Assembly: GCA_034096865.1 (NCBI GenBank) | Contig: JAWQFJ010028799.1 | Span: 18,810 to 82,809, forward strand | DNA length: 64,000 nt | Reading direction: 5' to 3' | Origin: Theodoxus fluviatilis | Lineage: Eukaryota; Mollusca; Gastropoda; Cycloneritida; Neritidae | Part shown: positions 1 through 10,599 of the stretch, piece after piece | Layout: the number at the start of each line of letters is the position of its first letter | Numbering within the stretch: position 1 is the first letter of the stretch | The notes under the pieces: model-generated | Database searches by the model: none | Seen by the model: only the letters and a program-made list of their open reading frames with translations | What the model was told of the DNA's origin: nothing | Translations under genes and position numbers: made by a program

Positions 1-180
1 CTGAAACTTTTTTTTTCTTCTCTTTTTTCGAGAGGTTGTGGGTTCGAACCCGACCTGCTTTTTTGTGTTTTTATGTGTGTGTGTGTTTTCCCCCTCTTTT
101 CTCGAGAGGTTGCGGGTTCGAACCCGATCTTTTTTTAAATGCCAAAACCTGGAGGTTCAGCGCCAGCGGTTTTTATCTGT
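1..180 (+). repeat. SINE-like repeat, copy A (head cut off by window edge)
   Basis: The window opens inside a repeat that recurs with its head at 1707-1970. Two tandem modules of about 75 bases each contain a T/C-rich tract, CGAGAGGTTG and a B-box-like GGTTCGAACCC (41-51 and 115-125). A shared 3' block with GCCAAAACCTGGAGGTTCAG follows (139-165). Downstream is a (TG)n tract and a stretch (250-300) that looks like another dispersed repeat. It is probably a Pol III SINE derivative; transcription cannot be judged here. Confidence 0.55.
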
Positions 181-181
181 C

Positions 182-241
<60 letters not shown>

Positions 242-243
242 TG
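181..243. repeat. (TG)n microsatellite
   Basis: An almost uninterrupted TG run with TCTG units at both ends, attached to the 3' end of the SINE-like repeat. The open frames reading through it encode only Cys-Val runs and are not genes. Confidence 0.95.
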
Positions 244-675
244 TCCCGACTCCACGGCTTATATCTCAAAAACTATTGGACGGATTTCCTTGACATTTTG
301 CACACTAACTGGAAGTTAGGTCCGATTGAATGTATCAAATTTTCATAATCGAGGCTTGAAGAGAAAGTGGTTTTGTAAGGTCGTACACTCCAGAGTGCCT
401 CCCCAAATACGTGGTTCATAGAATGGCGAAATTGCGTAATGTGTGACGTCATTAACAACGTTACGTCATTTGCAAGTAGAGTTTCCAGGAGCGTGGGTCC
501 TATATAGAATCCATGCGAGAATGAATAATTTAGAGAACATTGGAGAAGGAGGAAGAAGGATTTTTTACGATACAAGCAGTCATTTGATGGAATGGCGACC
601 CACTCTACAGCCACGCCCCTTTTCTCGCTGTATCTCGCGCGATTACCGATGCGCCGGCGGCAAAATGGCTTCCGA

Positions 676-956
676 ATGAACGCTGATTTGTTGCGTTGTA
701 TTCCGGACATCATTTGTGTCTCATTTTTGCCAGACAGTGAGAAGATTTCTCAGACTGTGATAGACAGAGGTATGAATAAATACCACTCAAGTTATTTAGA
801 CGAAATTAAGATCCATGAGCAAGCGGAATAAACGGTCGAGTTGACAGCTTGGTGCTTCAGATCAATGATAAAAAATGAAGCTCCATATCGACTTTCTTTC
901 CATCTTGACGCTGCTAAGCAGAAGATCAACCATCCTCATTGCTCGTGCAAAGCTGG
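676..956 (+). pseudogene. Broken exon with the first half of a SWIM-like zinc finger
   Basis: One frame from the ATG at 676 reads a plausible protein segment up to HPHCSCKAG just before a consensus donor (GG|GTAAGT at 956/957). C-x-C-K-A-G before an intron is how SWIM zinc fingers (CxCxn CxH) of invertebrate YqaJ/SWIM proteins are often split; the CxH half would lie in the next exon, which I do not find. A TAA at 829-831 interrupts the frame. The exon end lies inside the inverted duplication starting at 935. The SWIM identity rests on one short motif and is tentative. Confidence 0.35.
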
Positions 957-1562
957 GTAAGTGTTTTTTTTTAAATAATCATTTATCTGTTACTTGTTTG
1001 ATGGAGTAACCTAAGCTCGCATTCCAAAATTGTAGAACCTACTGAGTACTGTTGAAGTGTTGTGTGTGGAGCCAAAAAGCTTGCGCAACTGTCCTTTGCA
1101 CTGACTGTCCTATGCACGGACTGTCCTTTGCATTAACTGTCCTTCACACTGACTGTTCTATGCACTGACTGTCCGATGCACTGACTGTTCTATGCACTTT
1201 CACACTGACCAGTGCACAGAATGACCGGCACATGTCCGAAGCACTGGTGAGCGCGACAAAAACTTGGAGCGGACTGTTAGATCTTTACCCACTGTAGAAA
1301 GCGCACTTCCCCTCCTCTCCTTCGTGACTATCTCCTTGTCAGTGTGAAGGACAGTTAATGCAAAAGACGGTCAGTGCAAAGGACAGTCGGTGCATAGGAC
1401 AGTCAGTGCGAAGGACAGTTGCACAAGCTTTTTGGATCCACACACAACACTTCAAGAGTAGGTTCTACAATTTTGGAATGCGAGCTTAGGTTACTCCATC
1501 AAACACGTAACAGATAAATGATTAAAAAAAAAACACTTACCCAGCCTTGCACGAGCAATGAG
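935..1562. repeat. 628-bp fold-back (inverted duplication) with short tandem repeats in the loop
   Basis: Bases from 935 (CTCATTGCTCGTGCAA...) are repeated in reverse complement ending at 1562 with only scattered differences, giving arms of roughly 200 bases. The arms contain the exon end and splice donor at 950-960 plus adjoining intron. The inner part is made of degenerate ~15-base units such as ACTGTCCTTTGCACTG in both orientations. It could form a long hairpin. Confidence 0.8.
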
Positions 1563-1706
1563 CAGTAATGTTAAATTTCTAATGCAGATCTGAGACTCGC
1601 CCCCGCACAGACTCCTTTGCTTTTATTCAGCCGGTTGAGATTTAGCTGCTTGTGTGGCCACGGAAAAGAACGTTATAAATGCTTTACAAATACTCTGCCA
1701 TATCAA

Positions 1707-1970
1707 ATCTCTAATGGCTCAGCTGGTAGAACGTTGGACTCTTGGTCATGCATGACCAGGTTCGATTCTGCGCTGAAACTTTTTTTTCTTCTCTTTTTTC
1801 GAGAGGTTGTGGGTTTCAACCCGACCTGGTTTTTTGTGTTTGTATGTGTGTGTGTGTTTTTCCCCCCTCTTTTCTCGAGAGGTTGCAGTTTCGAACCCGA
1901 TCTTTTTTTATTTTTTATTTTAATGCCAAAACCTGGAGGTTCAGCGCCAGCTGTTTTTATTATTTCAAGA
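1707..1970 (+). repeat. tRNA-derived SINE-like repeat, copy B (with head)
   Basis: The 5' part resembles a tRNA: A-box-like TGGCTCAGCTGG (1715-1726), an anticodon-arm-like stretch, and B-box GGTTCGATTCT (1759-1769). The body matches copy A at 1-180, including the duplicated CGAGAGGTTG module and the GCCAAAACCTGGAGGTTCAG block. It is not a functional tRNA gene because no acceptor stem closes. Head plus shared body at two loci is the usual SINE layout. Confidence 0.6.
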
Positions 1971-2045
1971 AATATGAAAGCATGGAGAATGACGGGGAAT
2001 TAATTAGTTATGACTAAAGAAAACCTTAACGCTTTTGCACATCCA

Positions 2046-2099
2046 TGCAGACACATTCAGGGACAGACACACACAGACACACACACACACACACACACT
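2046..2099. repeat. (AC)n / ACAG microsatellite
   Basis: Short CA-rich run with CAGA interruptions, directly before the 3' end of a minus-strand LINE fragment. Confidence 0.85.
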
Positions 2100-2104
2100 T
2101 GAAC

Positions 2105-2510
2105 TTGAAAAATTCTATGAGGTAGGCTGTGTAGCCTTTACATAGTTCCTAGTGCTAGACTTGCATGCGTGGCGGCTTGTATACAGTCTAGGTGCAGCAG
2201 GTTGGGTTATACATAGTAGGGCTGTCTTTCCAGAAGTAGTCTAACCTAGTTTTGAATTTGTCGACAGTGTACGCAGATACGGCGTCTTCAGGAAGACTGT
2301 TCCAGGTGTTGACGACTCTCTGAGAGAAGTAGTTGACTCACGTTTAGTCTGCAGTGGTCTTTGGGGAGTTTGAGAGAGTGGCCTCTGGTTTCTCTGCTGT
2401 TGGTTGGCTCAAAGCGAGGTCTGTCTGAGTCATACAGTCCATGCACGTACTTGAATACGTCAATCATATCTCCTCTTAGACGTCGGTTAGTTTAAGGGCC
2501 TTCAATCTCA
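2105..2510 (-). pseudogene. 3' end of a non-LTR retrotransposon ORF (LINE fragment)
   Basis: Read on the minus strand, the segment encodes the C-terminal tail shared by many invertebrate LINE polymerases: LRGDMIDVFKYVHG, then TRGHSLKLPKDHCR, then after a one-base frame change FSQRVVNTWNSLPEDAV, a FK-x-RLD motif and a stop at 2188-2190. The 5' part is missing (truncation is usual for LINE insertions). The frame change shows it is dead. The clade (CR1/L2/Rex-like) cannot be fixed from this tail. Confidence 0.75.
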
Positions 2511-2519
2511 CTGTAGTAA

Positions 2520-2996
<477 letters not shown>

Positions 2997-3462
2997 AAAA
3001 CTTTAAAAGCTCATGCACATTTGTGAAATAAGTGACTACTGCCAGGTGGGCTTACATCGTCTGCCATGCCGATATCAACATGTCCGGTGCAATCAAGACT
3101 GAATACATGGCTCTCTACCATTGGCTGAACTATATTTCTGAACCTATCACAATAGATTTTTCATGAGTAGAGATTGTTAAATAATGCAAATGAATCTAAT
3201 TGAAGAAGTGATGGAATGCTCTTGCTTCGTGGTATAAACATTGCACTTTCCCAGCTATAAACAAGAAAAACAATAACAAAACGTATTATTTGCAGAAAAC
3301 GTTTTATTTCAATCCTTCAAGACTACTTTTGTAGCTAGATTTCACCCATGCAGATCATTCAAAGCTCCAATTCGGTAAAAATAACTCTTCTGTCCGACTA
3401 GACCACCGTGGGATCATGCATTTTTACTTCCAAATGGATAATCTCTTAATATCAAACATAAA
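2997..3462. other. No recognisable feature
   Basis: A/T-rich sequence without coding signal, repeats shared with the rest of the window or obvious regulatory motifs. Confidence 0.6.
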
Positions 3463-4310
3463 CAAGAAGGGCAAAGCCCATACGACTCACATGCTTGACC
3501 TTGACCTTTACATGACCTTGACCTTCAGGTGACCTTCAAGGTCAAGACCAATCAACTACACATAGCAATGACATCATACACTAAACTAAGGAATGCTTTA
3601 CACATTTTTCCTACCAAAATACATGTGGCCTTGACCCAAGGTCAAGGTCATTCAAGGTCATGCAACACAAAGCTCTTAATTCAAGACATAGGAAGCACAA
3701 TGGTGCTTATTGGCACTTTCTACCATGAGATATGGTCACTTTTAGTGGTTCACTACCCCATTTTGGTCACATTTCATAAGGGTCAAAGTGACCTTGACCT
3801 TGATGATATGTGACCAAATGTGTCTCATGATGAAAGTATAACATGTGCCCCACATAATTATTAAGTTTGAAACAGTTATCTTCCATAGTTCAGGGTCAAG
3901 GTCACTTCAAAATATGTATACAATCCAACTTTGAAGAGCTCCTGTGACCTTGACCTTGAAGCAAGGTCAACCAAACTGGTATCAAAAAATAGGGCTTACT
4001 TTGCCCTATATACCATGTATAGGTGAGGTATCCAATCTCAAAAACTTCAGAGAAAATTGAGAAAATGTGAAAAATGGCTGTTTTTTAGACAACATTTATG
4101 GCTCCTGCGACCTTGACCTTGAAGCAAGATCAAGTCACTATGTATGTTTTTTGAGGCCTTGTCATCATACACCATCATGCCAAATTGGGTGTTGATAGAC
4201 TTAATAGTCTCCGAGAAAAATCCAACGTTTAAGTTTTTTACGCCCGGACGGACGGACGGACGGACGACACGGGTGAGTACATAGACTCACTTTTGCTTCG
4301 CATGCGAGTC
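3463..4310 (-). mobile_element. Helentron-like non-autonomous repeat, copy H1
   Basis: One of six copies (H1-H6). Read on the minus strand, it starts near 4310 with GACTCGCATGC (GACTCACATGC elsewhere), continues through a short CGTCC/GGGCGT tandem tract, and ends at 3463 with the inverted partner of that 11-mer, a GGGC-TTT-GCCC hairpin and TTCTTG. Subterminal inverted repeats, a 3' hairpin and insertion next to T without target duplication are the features known for Helentron-associated elements. It carries many TGACCTTGA/TCAAGGTCA sites and no coding capacity. Confidence 0.65.
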
Positions 4311-4357
4311 AAAAACGAATACAGAGCATCAGAATGAAAGGAACCATTCAAGGATAG

Positions 4358-4500
4358 AACTGACCAGGTCGGTTATAGCAATCACAGAACAGGAGTAGAA
4401 CTGACCAGGTCGGTTATAGCAATCACAGAACAGGAGTAGAACTGACCAGGTCGGTTATAGCAATCACAGAACAGGAGTAGAACTGATCAGGTCGGTTCCT
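4358..4500. repeat. 41-bp tandem repeat, about 3.5 copies
   Basis: Units start at 4358, 4399, 4440 and 4481 with AACTGACCAGGTCGGTTATA. The first three are nearly identical and the last degenerates after GGTCGGTT. Confidence 0.9.
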
Positions 4501-4908
4501 GACACTCGCAGGGTTGAAAAACATTGCAAAGAACAAAGCTGTGTTGATTATAAATTTGATACTAAGCCATTTACATATGTTAAATGAGTAATACCTGTCA
4601 GGATGAAAGTGTCTGAATTATACAAGATACAAGCATGACATGTTACAATCAGTTGGTTCTACACACAAATATTTTCCAGACAAATGACATCATACATGAG
4701 GCAAGATCTTCTAAACAAATGCTATTGTTTGTCAAGGCTCACAAAACATTGCAGGTCTCAGGATAAGAGTTAAAGTTTAAATTTCAAGGATTTGTAGAAT
4801 TGTACGAGTCAAAAGGTTTGAAAAATGCTTATCTAAGTATGCTCTCTCTTTTTGCTTAATTTAAACACAGAACGTTAGGATCTAAAATGATTTGAGTAAG
4901 ATAGTATG
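4501..4908. other. No recognisable feature
   Basis: A/T-rich sequence without ORFs or shared repeats. Confidence 0.6.
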
Positions 4909-5368
4909 TGTTGTGAAGATTCTAGAATTTGCTCCAGTGTTGCGGGCGAGGTTGTTTTTGTATATGTCGGTCAGGTCATTGCCCAGACCTCGACCGAGTT
5001 AGGCTCAAATTGGCTTGTTGTGTCACGTGAAGTCAGTAGCGTCGCAGGTAGGAGTGTGGGAGTATGTTCAACTTTGTTCTGGTAGTTTCTGGAATTTGTG
5101 TAAGTGTATATAAGGAGCGAGAAAGCGAGAGAAAGGGAGAGAGCAGCAGATACGACCGAGATAATGTGAGAGATTATCTTGCGTGAGAAGCGAGCCTCTG
5201 CTGTACTGTGTGCAGAGTGAAGCTGCTAGCGGTGGAGTACTACGAATTGCTGTTGGCTGATTTTCACCACTGTGTTTTCATCAGTGCGTGAATAAAGTTT
5301 ATTGGAAAACCGACCACCAGTGTCTGTCACTTCGACTTCCTAGCGCAAGCCAGGAGAACCCCCGTACA
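4909..5368 (+). mobile_element. Possible solo LTR
   Basis: A 460-base block bounded by TGT...ACA has an LTR-like order of signals: a TATA motif (GTATATAAGG near 5106), a GA-rich transcribed part, then AATAAA near 5290. No internal domain follows and I find no matching 5-base target duplication (GTATG against TCAGG), so the assignment is weak. A degraded promoter/terminator of another origin is possible. Confidence 0.35.
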
Positions 5369-5893
5369 TCAGGATATTGCTAGAGAAGAGTGCAACATAT
5401 GCAAAACCATTATCACCCATACACATCTACATGTCACTACATCCATTTTGGGCTGTTCCCATCAATTGACCAATGTGCATTATTCACTCTTCTGACAGTT
5501 GGAACACCACCAGTGTTCAAGTGCACCTCAACATTGCTGCTCCATCTAACATGCTAGAAATGGAAAAGACTAAACTGATATGAATTCCGATCCTACTCCT
5601 CTATTTAACCACCACTTAAGAATGTAATGATGTAGCCCATGACAATACTTCACATGAACATTAATTTATTCTATTTTGCACTGGAAATCTTTTTGTTGAC
5701 TGTGCATGAATTGAATGTCATGAGAATGACTTTACAAGAGGAAAACCCACCCATGCTTCATCCATACATAAGTATAATTGAGAAAACAAAAGGTTAAGTA
5801 TGGAAAATTGAACTTTTCCACAAACTGTACACCTTATCAGTATATTTTGCTAAAGACTGTTCTTTTGCATGCAATAGGATCAATATATATATA
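5369..5893. other. No recognisable feature
   Basis: A/T-rich sequence ending in a short (TA)n run that directly precedes the U2-like head of the LINE. Confidence 0.6.
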
Positions 5894-6412
5894 TTTTAGC
5901 CTTTGGGCTAAGATCAAAGTCCAGAATGCCGAGAAGCTTCTGAGCCTTTTGAGCTAAGATGAAAGTTGCGCACTGGGCCTTTGGGCTAGGTGCGTTCACA
6001 CTGCCATCCCTGCATCTCCCACTCTGCAGATGCACACTTAACTCGACGTTTACCGTCTTGAGGTCGAAGTGCCCTTTGACCCACGCCTCGTGTACGAAAA
6101 AACCTTGAGGTTAAGGCTGTCTCCACGCCCTGAAGGTGAAGAAACCGTTACAACCTGCCTCCGCCCTACCCTGAGGTCGGAGCCCCGACCGCCAACATCC
6201 TCAACAAACCTTGTCCTCACGTTGGAGAAACCTCTACAGCCCGTCCGGCCTCTCAGCCGACCTCGGCCCTAGCTTCTCCTATCTTTCCCTGTCAAAGCAG
6301 CCCAGCCTATGGTATTGCACGCTGCTCTAGTGTCTCTCTCCTGAGCGGTACATGGTATCGCTCACCTCTCAGCTTCGCTAGGTACCAGCCCTGGCCCCCC
6401 CCTCCCCAAGAC
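5894..6412 (+). mobile_element. 5' end of U2-headed LINE, copy 1: three U2-like repeats and 5'UTR
   Basis: GCCTTTGGGCTAAGATCAA (5899-5917), GAGCCTTTTGAGCTAAGATG (5942-5961) and GGGCCTTTGGGCTAGG (5975-5990) are three tandem degenerate versions of the U2 snRNA stem-loop I region (GGCCTTTTGGCTAAGATC). The following 5'UTR, with CTCGACGTTTACCG and GAGGTCGAAGTGCCCTTTGA, matches the 5'UTR of copy 2 (12780-12830), which shows the heads belong to the element. Confidence 0.7.
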
Positions 6413-7222
6413 CATGTCCAAGACCCGTCACGGCGACATCGTCAGGCACATCAAGTTGAACCACCCCGATCCCGCCATGCCTACCAGCAAAACCCCAACC
6501 ATCAGGTTTCATTGCTCCATCTGCAAGACCTTTCAAAACTCTCTTCTGAGCAAATGTTCCCAGAGGCGGAAATCATAGAGGTCCTCATTTCCCCCGCCCT
6601 ACGCTGTGACCACTGCAAACGTCACACCTTCCAAAGTAAAACCCGCCACGGTGATGTCGTAATACACATCAAGCTTAACCACACTAACCTAATCACACCC
6701 TCTCAGGTCAACCCCGTCGCCAAGTTCTACTGCTCGTTGTGCAAGACCTTCGAGAACCACCTCCTCAGTTCTGTATCCAGGCATTACAACCGCTGTGCCG
6801 GTCACTTGCCACCTTCGTCCTTCCCCGAGGCCAAAATTGATAACAACGCCCTCATCCTCCTCTACCCCCTCAGGCCGTCCAAGTGCCACATTTGCGACTT
6901 TGCCTCCCACGCTGATGGCGAAAGAGTGGCCACCAGCTTGGAGCACCACATGGCTCGCCAACACGGCTTGACGGTCAAGCACATGTGGCGATGCGCTACC
7001 TGTCTCCTCCTCATGGACGGCTATACCGCCCGTTCCCATCCATGCACTCTCAGTGAACCGGCCAGTCCCCCTTCCAGCGGCCCCGATTCTAGCCCCCGAC
7101 CCCCCGCCTCCCCCCCCAGAGAGCAACCCTCCCCAGATCTCTCTCCACCTCCACCAGTTTTGAACCCTATGAGTTCGGTCCTCTTAGACCTAGCTGCCAC
7201 TCAGCTCTCTCGCTCGCCCTAA
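6413..7222 (+). pseudogene. LINE copy 1: N-terminal zinc-finger ORF, with a partly duplicated finger block
   Basis: The frame 6512-7222 encodes three C2H2-type fingers: CDHC...H...H (6606-6680), CSLC...HYNRCAGH and CHICDF...H...H, then CATC and a Pro-rich tail. Such fingers at the N-terminus of RLE-type LINEs (R2, NeSL, Utopia) recognise the target site. Just upstream (6413-6540) a divergent frame repeats SKTRHGDIVRHIKLNH and FHCSICKTFQNSLLS, so the first finger region is duplicated from a diverged relative. No clean start links the parts; the copy is defective. The full C-terminal order is RT then endonuclease as in 52034-53776. Confidence 0.7.
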
Positions 7223-8621
7223 CCCCAGGGCAGCTTCGTCCGACCACCTCTCCAAACCACACAGGGGCGCAGCTCTCCCCCTTGGAGAGAGTCCCACCTC
7301 TTGTCTACAATCCAATCCCGCCCCTCCTCCCCTCCCAGTCCTTTTCCTCTCCCCGTCCCCCACCCTCCTCCCCTCCCCGTCCCCCTCCCCCTCTAGTTAT
7401 CAGTCTCCCCCCTGTCGCCAGTCTCCCCGTTCCCCACCCGGCATTCCCTGCCCGTCCCTCCTCCCTTGCCCTTCCCCATCCCCACGTCCCGTCCGGCACC
7501 CTGTCCCTCCTCGCCTCAATGGCCCCTCTCGCCTCCCCATCCCTCCACACCTCCCCTCCCCCTCCCAATCTCCCCTCACCCCCCCCTCCCAATCTCCCCT
7601 CACCCCCCCGTCCCCCACTGCTGGCCGCAATACCCTTTGGCCACCAATGTGGTCCCGCTGGGCAGACCGCATCAGACAGACCACGGTTGACACCCTGGAC
7701 CAGACTGTCAGTGACCTGTCTCAAGACATCGTCTCCACGGCTCAAGACCTCCTGAGAAACAAGCCAGAGCCAGGTCCGGTTCAGCGTGACCCTCGCCCTG
7801 AGAATGCCCTCTCAACAAGTCACCGCCACAGAAGCCAAGCAAAGCACCAGCAACAGGTTAGGAGGCGCCTCCACCACCGCCCTGAAAAAGCCAGTCGCAT
7901 CCAGAAGCTTTATGCTAGATACCCTCGTAGGGCCATGAGGAAGATCTTTGAGGAGCCCAGGCTCCCCTTCTCGGGCACCCCAGAAGACCTCTACCGCCAC
8001 CTCCAAGCTACAGGCAATAAGCCACCCCCTCACCAATCCCAACTAAACTTAATCAAATCACTATATGAGGGTTGCAACTGGGCTCCACTGGACAGTGATG
8101 ATGCCAAGCTCCTCTCGACCCCCCCAACCATGGTGGAAATCCAACGTTAACTCTGTCGAGCCGTGAACACGACCCCAGGAGAGGACCAAGTTGAATACCG
8201 TCACCTCCGCGCCTGTGACCCCATCGGCGAACTTCTTGCTCACCTGTTTGAGCAGGTCCACCGACTCGGCATCCCCACCCAGTGGCGACGGAGCAGGACC
8301 GTCCTTATCCACAAGAAAGGCAGCCTCAACGATCCAGCCAACTTCTGACCAATCTCCCTTCTCAGCTGCCTCTACAAGCTGTACAGCGGCATCCTCGCCT
8401 CCAGGCTGAACTCCATAGCGGTCTCCAAATGCTGGATCTCCCCTGCCCAGAAGGGCTTCATCCCTGGCGTCCATGGGATGCAGGAACACCTGTACATCCT
8501 GCAGACGGCCATCAGGGATGCCGCCACTCACAAGAAGGTCAAGTCCAACCAAGCCCCGACTAGGTCCAACACCTTCGGCTCCATCCCCCACCCGGTTCTC
8601 GACTCTCTCTTCCAGTCCCTC
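7223..8621 (+). pseudogene. LINE copy 1: Pro-rich linker and first half of reverse transcriptase
   Basis: A C/T-rich Pro/Ser linker (7223-7640) leads to MWSRWADRIRQTT (7647) and then the RT N-terminal region; RT motifs such as EDQVEYRHLRACDP (8182 on) and RTVLIHKKGSLNDPANF (8296-8346) are readable. Frames change several times and stops occur (for example at 8148 and 8346). Coding stops at 8621 where an LTR element is inserted, and resumes at 11815. Confidence 0.75.
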
Positions 8622-8739
8622 TGTTGCGAGCTGGTTGCGGGTTTGGGGGGTTAATTTTCATGTTCGGTAATTTGTGTGTGCTTGCTGGGCATGTAGTATG
8701 TTTGTAGTGCGTTAGCGCGCTCCTCGTCCGTGCTTTTCA
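8622..8739 (+). mobile_element. 5' LTR remnant of LTR-1
   Basis: Matches 10600-10719. It breaks off after TGCTTTTCAC, beyond which gag coding starts at once. The rest of the LTR, the primer-binding site and the start of gag are deleted. Confidence 0.85.
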
Positions 8740-8740
8740 C

Positions 8741-10111
8741 CAGTTTGAGAAAATCGCTGATACGCAAGGTTGGAAGAAAGAAACATGGATAGCACGGCTT
8801 TTGCCTCAGCTCAGGGGTACGGCTAGGTCTTTGTACTTCACACTTCCAGCGGAGGAGGCGGGGAACTACGATAGGTTCCAAGATGCTCTCATGAAGAGGT
8901 TCAACCTCATGGCAGAAGGGTATAGGAGGAAGTTCCGGGAGGCTAGGAAAGAGCTAGGCGAGTCCTTTGCACAGTTTGTGGTGAGGATTAGGAGCTACTT
9001 CCAGAAGTGGGTCTGCCTATCCCAGAAAAGGTTTGATGATCCTCAGGATCTCGTGGACGTGATCGTGACTGAGCAGTTGATGGAGACCTTGTCTCCTGAT
9101 CTAGTGGTCAAAGTCAGGGAGCGGAAGCCCGCAAGCGTGGTTGAAGCTGCTGAGGCCGCAGACATAGTAGTTGAAGCTAAGAGGTCTGTAAAGAAATCCC
9201 AGGGTCCCCCTACCAATGCCAGCCCATCGAAAAGAGGTTCAGGTGAAGACGAGAAAGCGGATGAGAGTAAGGGCTCTAGCTCCCAGGGTAGCATCCGAGA
9301 AGCTAAAGAGAAAGGGTTGTGTTTCAGATGTTTCCGGAAGGGTCATTTGAAGAAAGATTGCAAGAGAGTGGGGATGGTCGTCAGGTCACCAGTGGGTGTG
9401 GTCTCGAGTTTCCCAGGAGAAGTCGTCTCAGGCAAGGTGTCCTCACTTTGCGAGTCTTGTAGTCACAAGGAATTTGAACCCCGATGTATGGTCCAGCTGA
9501 ATGGTACTGAGGTGCCTGGCCTTAGGGATACGGGGGCAGATTCGCTGATAGTTGACTCGAAGCTTGTCCCTAGTAGCGCTTTGACTGGGAGGAAACAGAG
9601 TGTTACCTTTGCCTCCACCAATTACCAGACGGCCTGTGACCTTGCTGTTGTCGATGTGATCTCGCCCTTTTTCACTGGGAAGGCTGTAGGCCTGGTCATG
9701 GAAAACCCTTTGATTCCAGTCATAATTGGTAACAATGTAGAGATGGTGGATGGTCGGGTGGTTCGGGTACCGGTCTACGGCACAAATCGTGAAGTGGGCG
9801 CAGTGGAAATGAGGGCGCAGGTGCGCCAGAAGCAGGTTCCGGGTAAACCCCTTGTGGTATCTGAGCCTTTGATCGGCCAGATGGGACCAGAAGAGGTGGC
9901 GCGGATGCAGGCAGAGGACGACTCCCTGAGGAGAGTTCGGGAGTATGCCCGGACTGGGAAACAGGTGGTCTCCGGAGAAGGCACGATGTGTTTCGTGCAA
10001 AGACAGACGCTCTACTATAGTGTTTTCGGGACCATCTGGCTTTTACAGTCAGTTGGTTGTTCCCAAGCAGCTGCGACAGGAAGTTCTGGGGTCGGCTCAC
10101 GGTCCACCTAG
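8741..10111 (+). pseudogene. LTR-1 gag-protease frame running into integrase N-terminus
   Basis: An open frame without start codon (5' deleted) encodes a capsid/SCAN-like helical region (WIARLLPQLRGTAR...LYFTLPAEE), a zinc knuckle CFRCFRKGHLKKDC (about 9323-9364), an aspartic protease with the active-site motif LRDTGADSLIVDS (9519-9560), and then directly the segment that in many marine-animal Ty3 elements precedes the integrase HHCC finger. No RT lies between protease and integrase, consistent with the integrase-before-RT order known from Gmr1-like elements (family knowledge) or with deletion. It is a dead copy. Confidence 0.75.
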
Positions 10112-10470
10112 GGTTGGACACCTGGGGGTCAGGGAAACCCGAGCGAGAGTGTGGAGGACTTTTTATTGGCCGGGGCTGTGCGTTGACGTGAGGAAGTTTT
10201 GTGCGGCCTGCGACGTGTGTCAGGGGAGGGTCCCAGGAGTAGGGATGAAGTCACACGGGAAGGGTTGTCTGTGAGGGAGGAACCTTTCAAGCATGTTGGG
10301 GTCGCTGAAGGGGAGAGGCAGTGTGGATTGCAGCTGCGGCCACCTGGACTCCGCAGTTTTTGCAGCTCAGTCAGGAAGGTGGGCCTCTCACCGTCGTTGA
10401 ACTTTCTGTTCAGGCATTGTGTCAACTGGAGGGTCATTCCTGGGAGAGAGACTGTTGGGGGGAATTCCTG
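10054..10470 (+). pseudogene. LTR-1 integrase zinc-finger fragment
   Basis: In another frame than gag-protease the sequence encodes a HHCC integrase zinc-binding domain: VPKQLRQEVLGSAHG, GHLGVRETRARVWRTFYWPG and CAACDVCQ, covering about 10054-10230. The catalytic DDE core, RT and RNase H are absent before the polypurine-like AGTGGGGTGGTA at 10588-10599. Confidence 0.7.
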
Positions 10471-10599
10471 AGCAGGATGACCTAGGGGCTGTTCGTGTGA
10501 TCATTTGTTAAGGGGGTTTTTCCTTGTGGGGGTTTCTCTGCAACCTTCTCTGCTCCAGTTTTATTACAAAACGTGTAGTTTTGTCTTAGTGGGGTGGTA

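Noticed and set aside
1711..1775. A functional tRNA gene
   Set aside because: A and B boxes are present but no closed acceptor stem; the sequence continues into a repeat body shared with 1-180.
3463..4310. Helentron-like repeats as canonical Helitrons or as TIR MITEs
   Set aside because: No CTRR 3' end and no TC 5' end; the 11-base inverted repeats are subterminal and no target duplication is seen at the best-defined border.
7305..7745. Gly-rich minus-strand ORFs (also 13314-13917 and 51665-52018)
   Set aside because: Complements of the C-rich Pro/Ser linker of the LINE; no independent coding signal.
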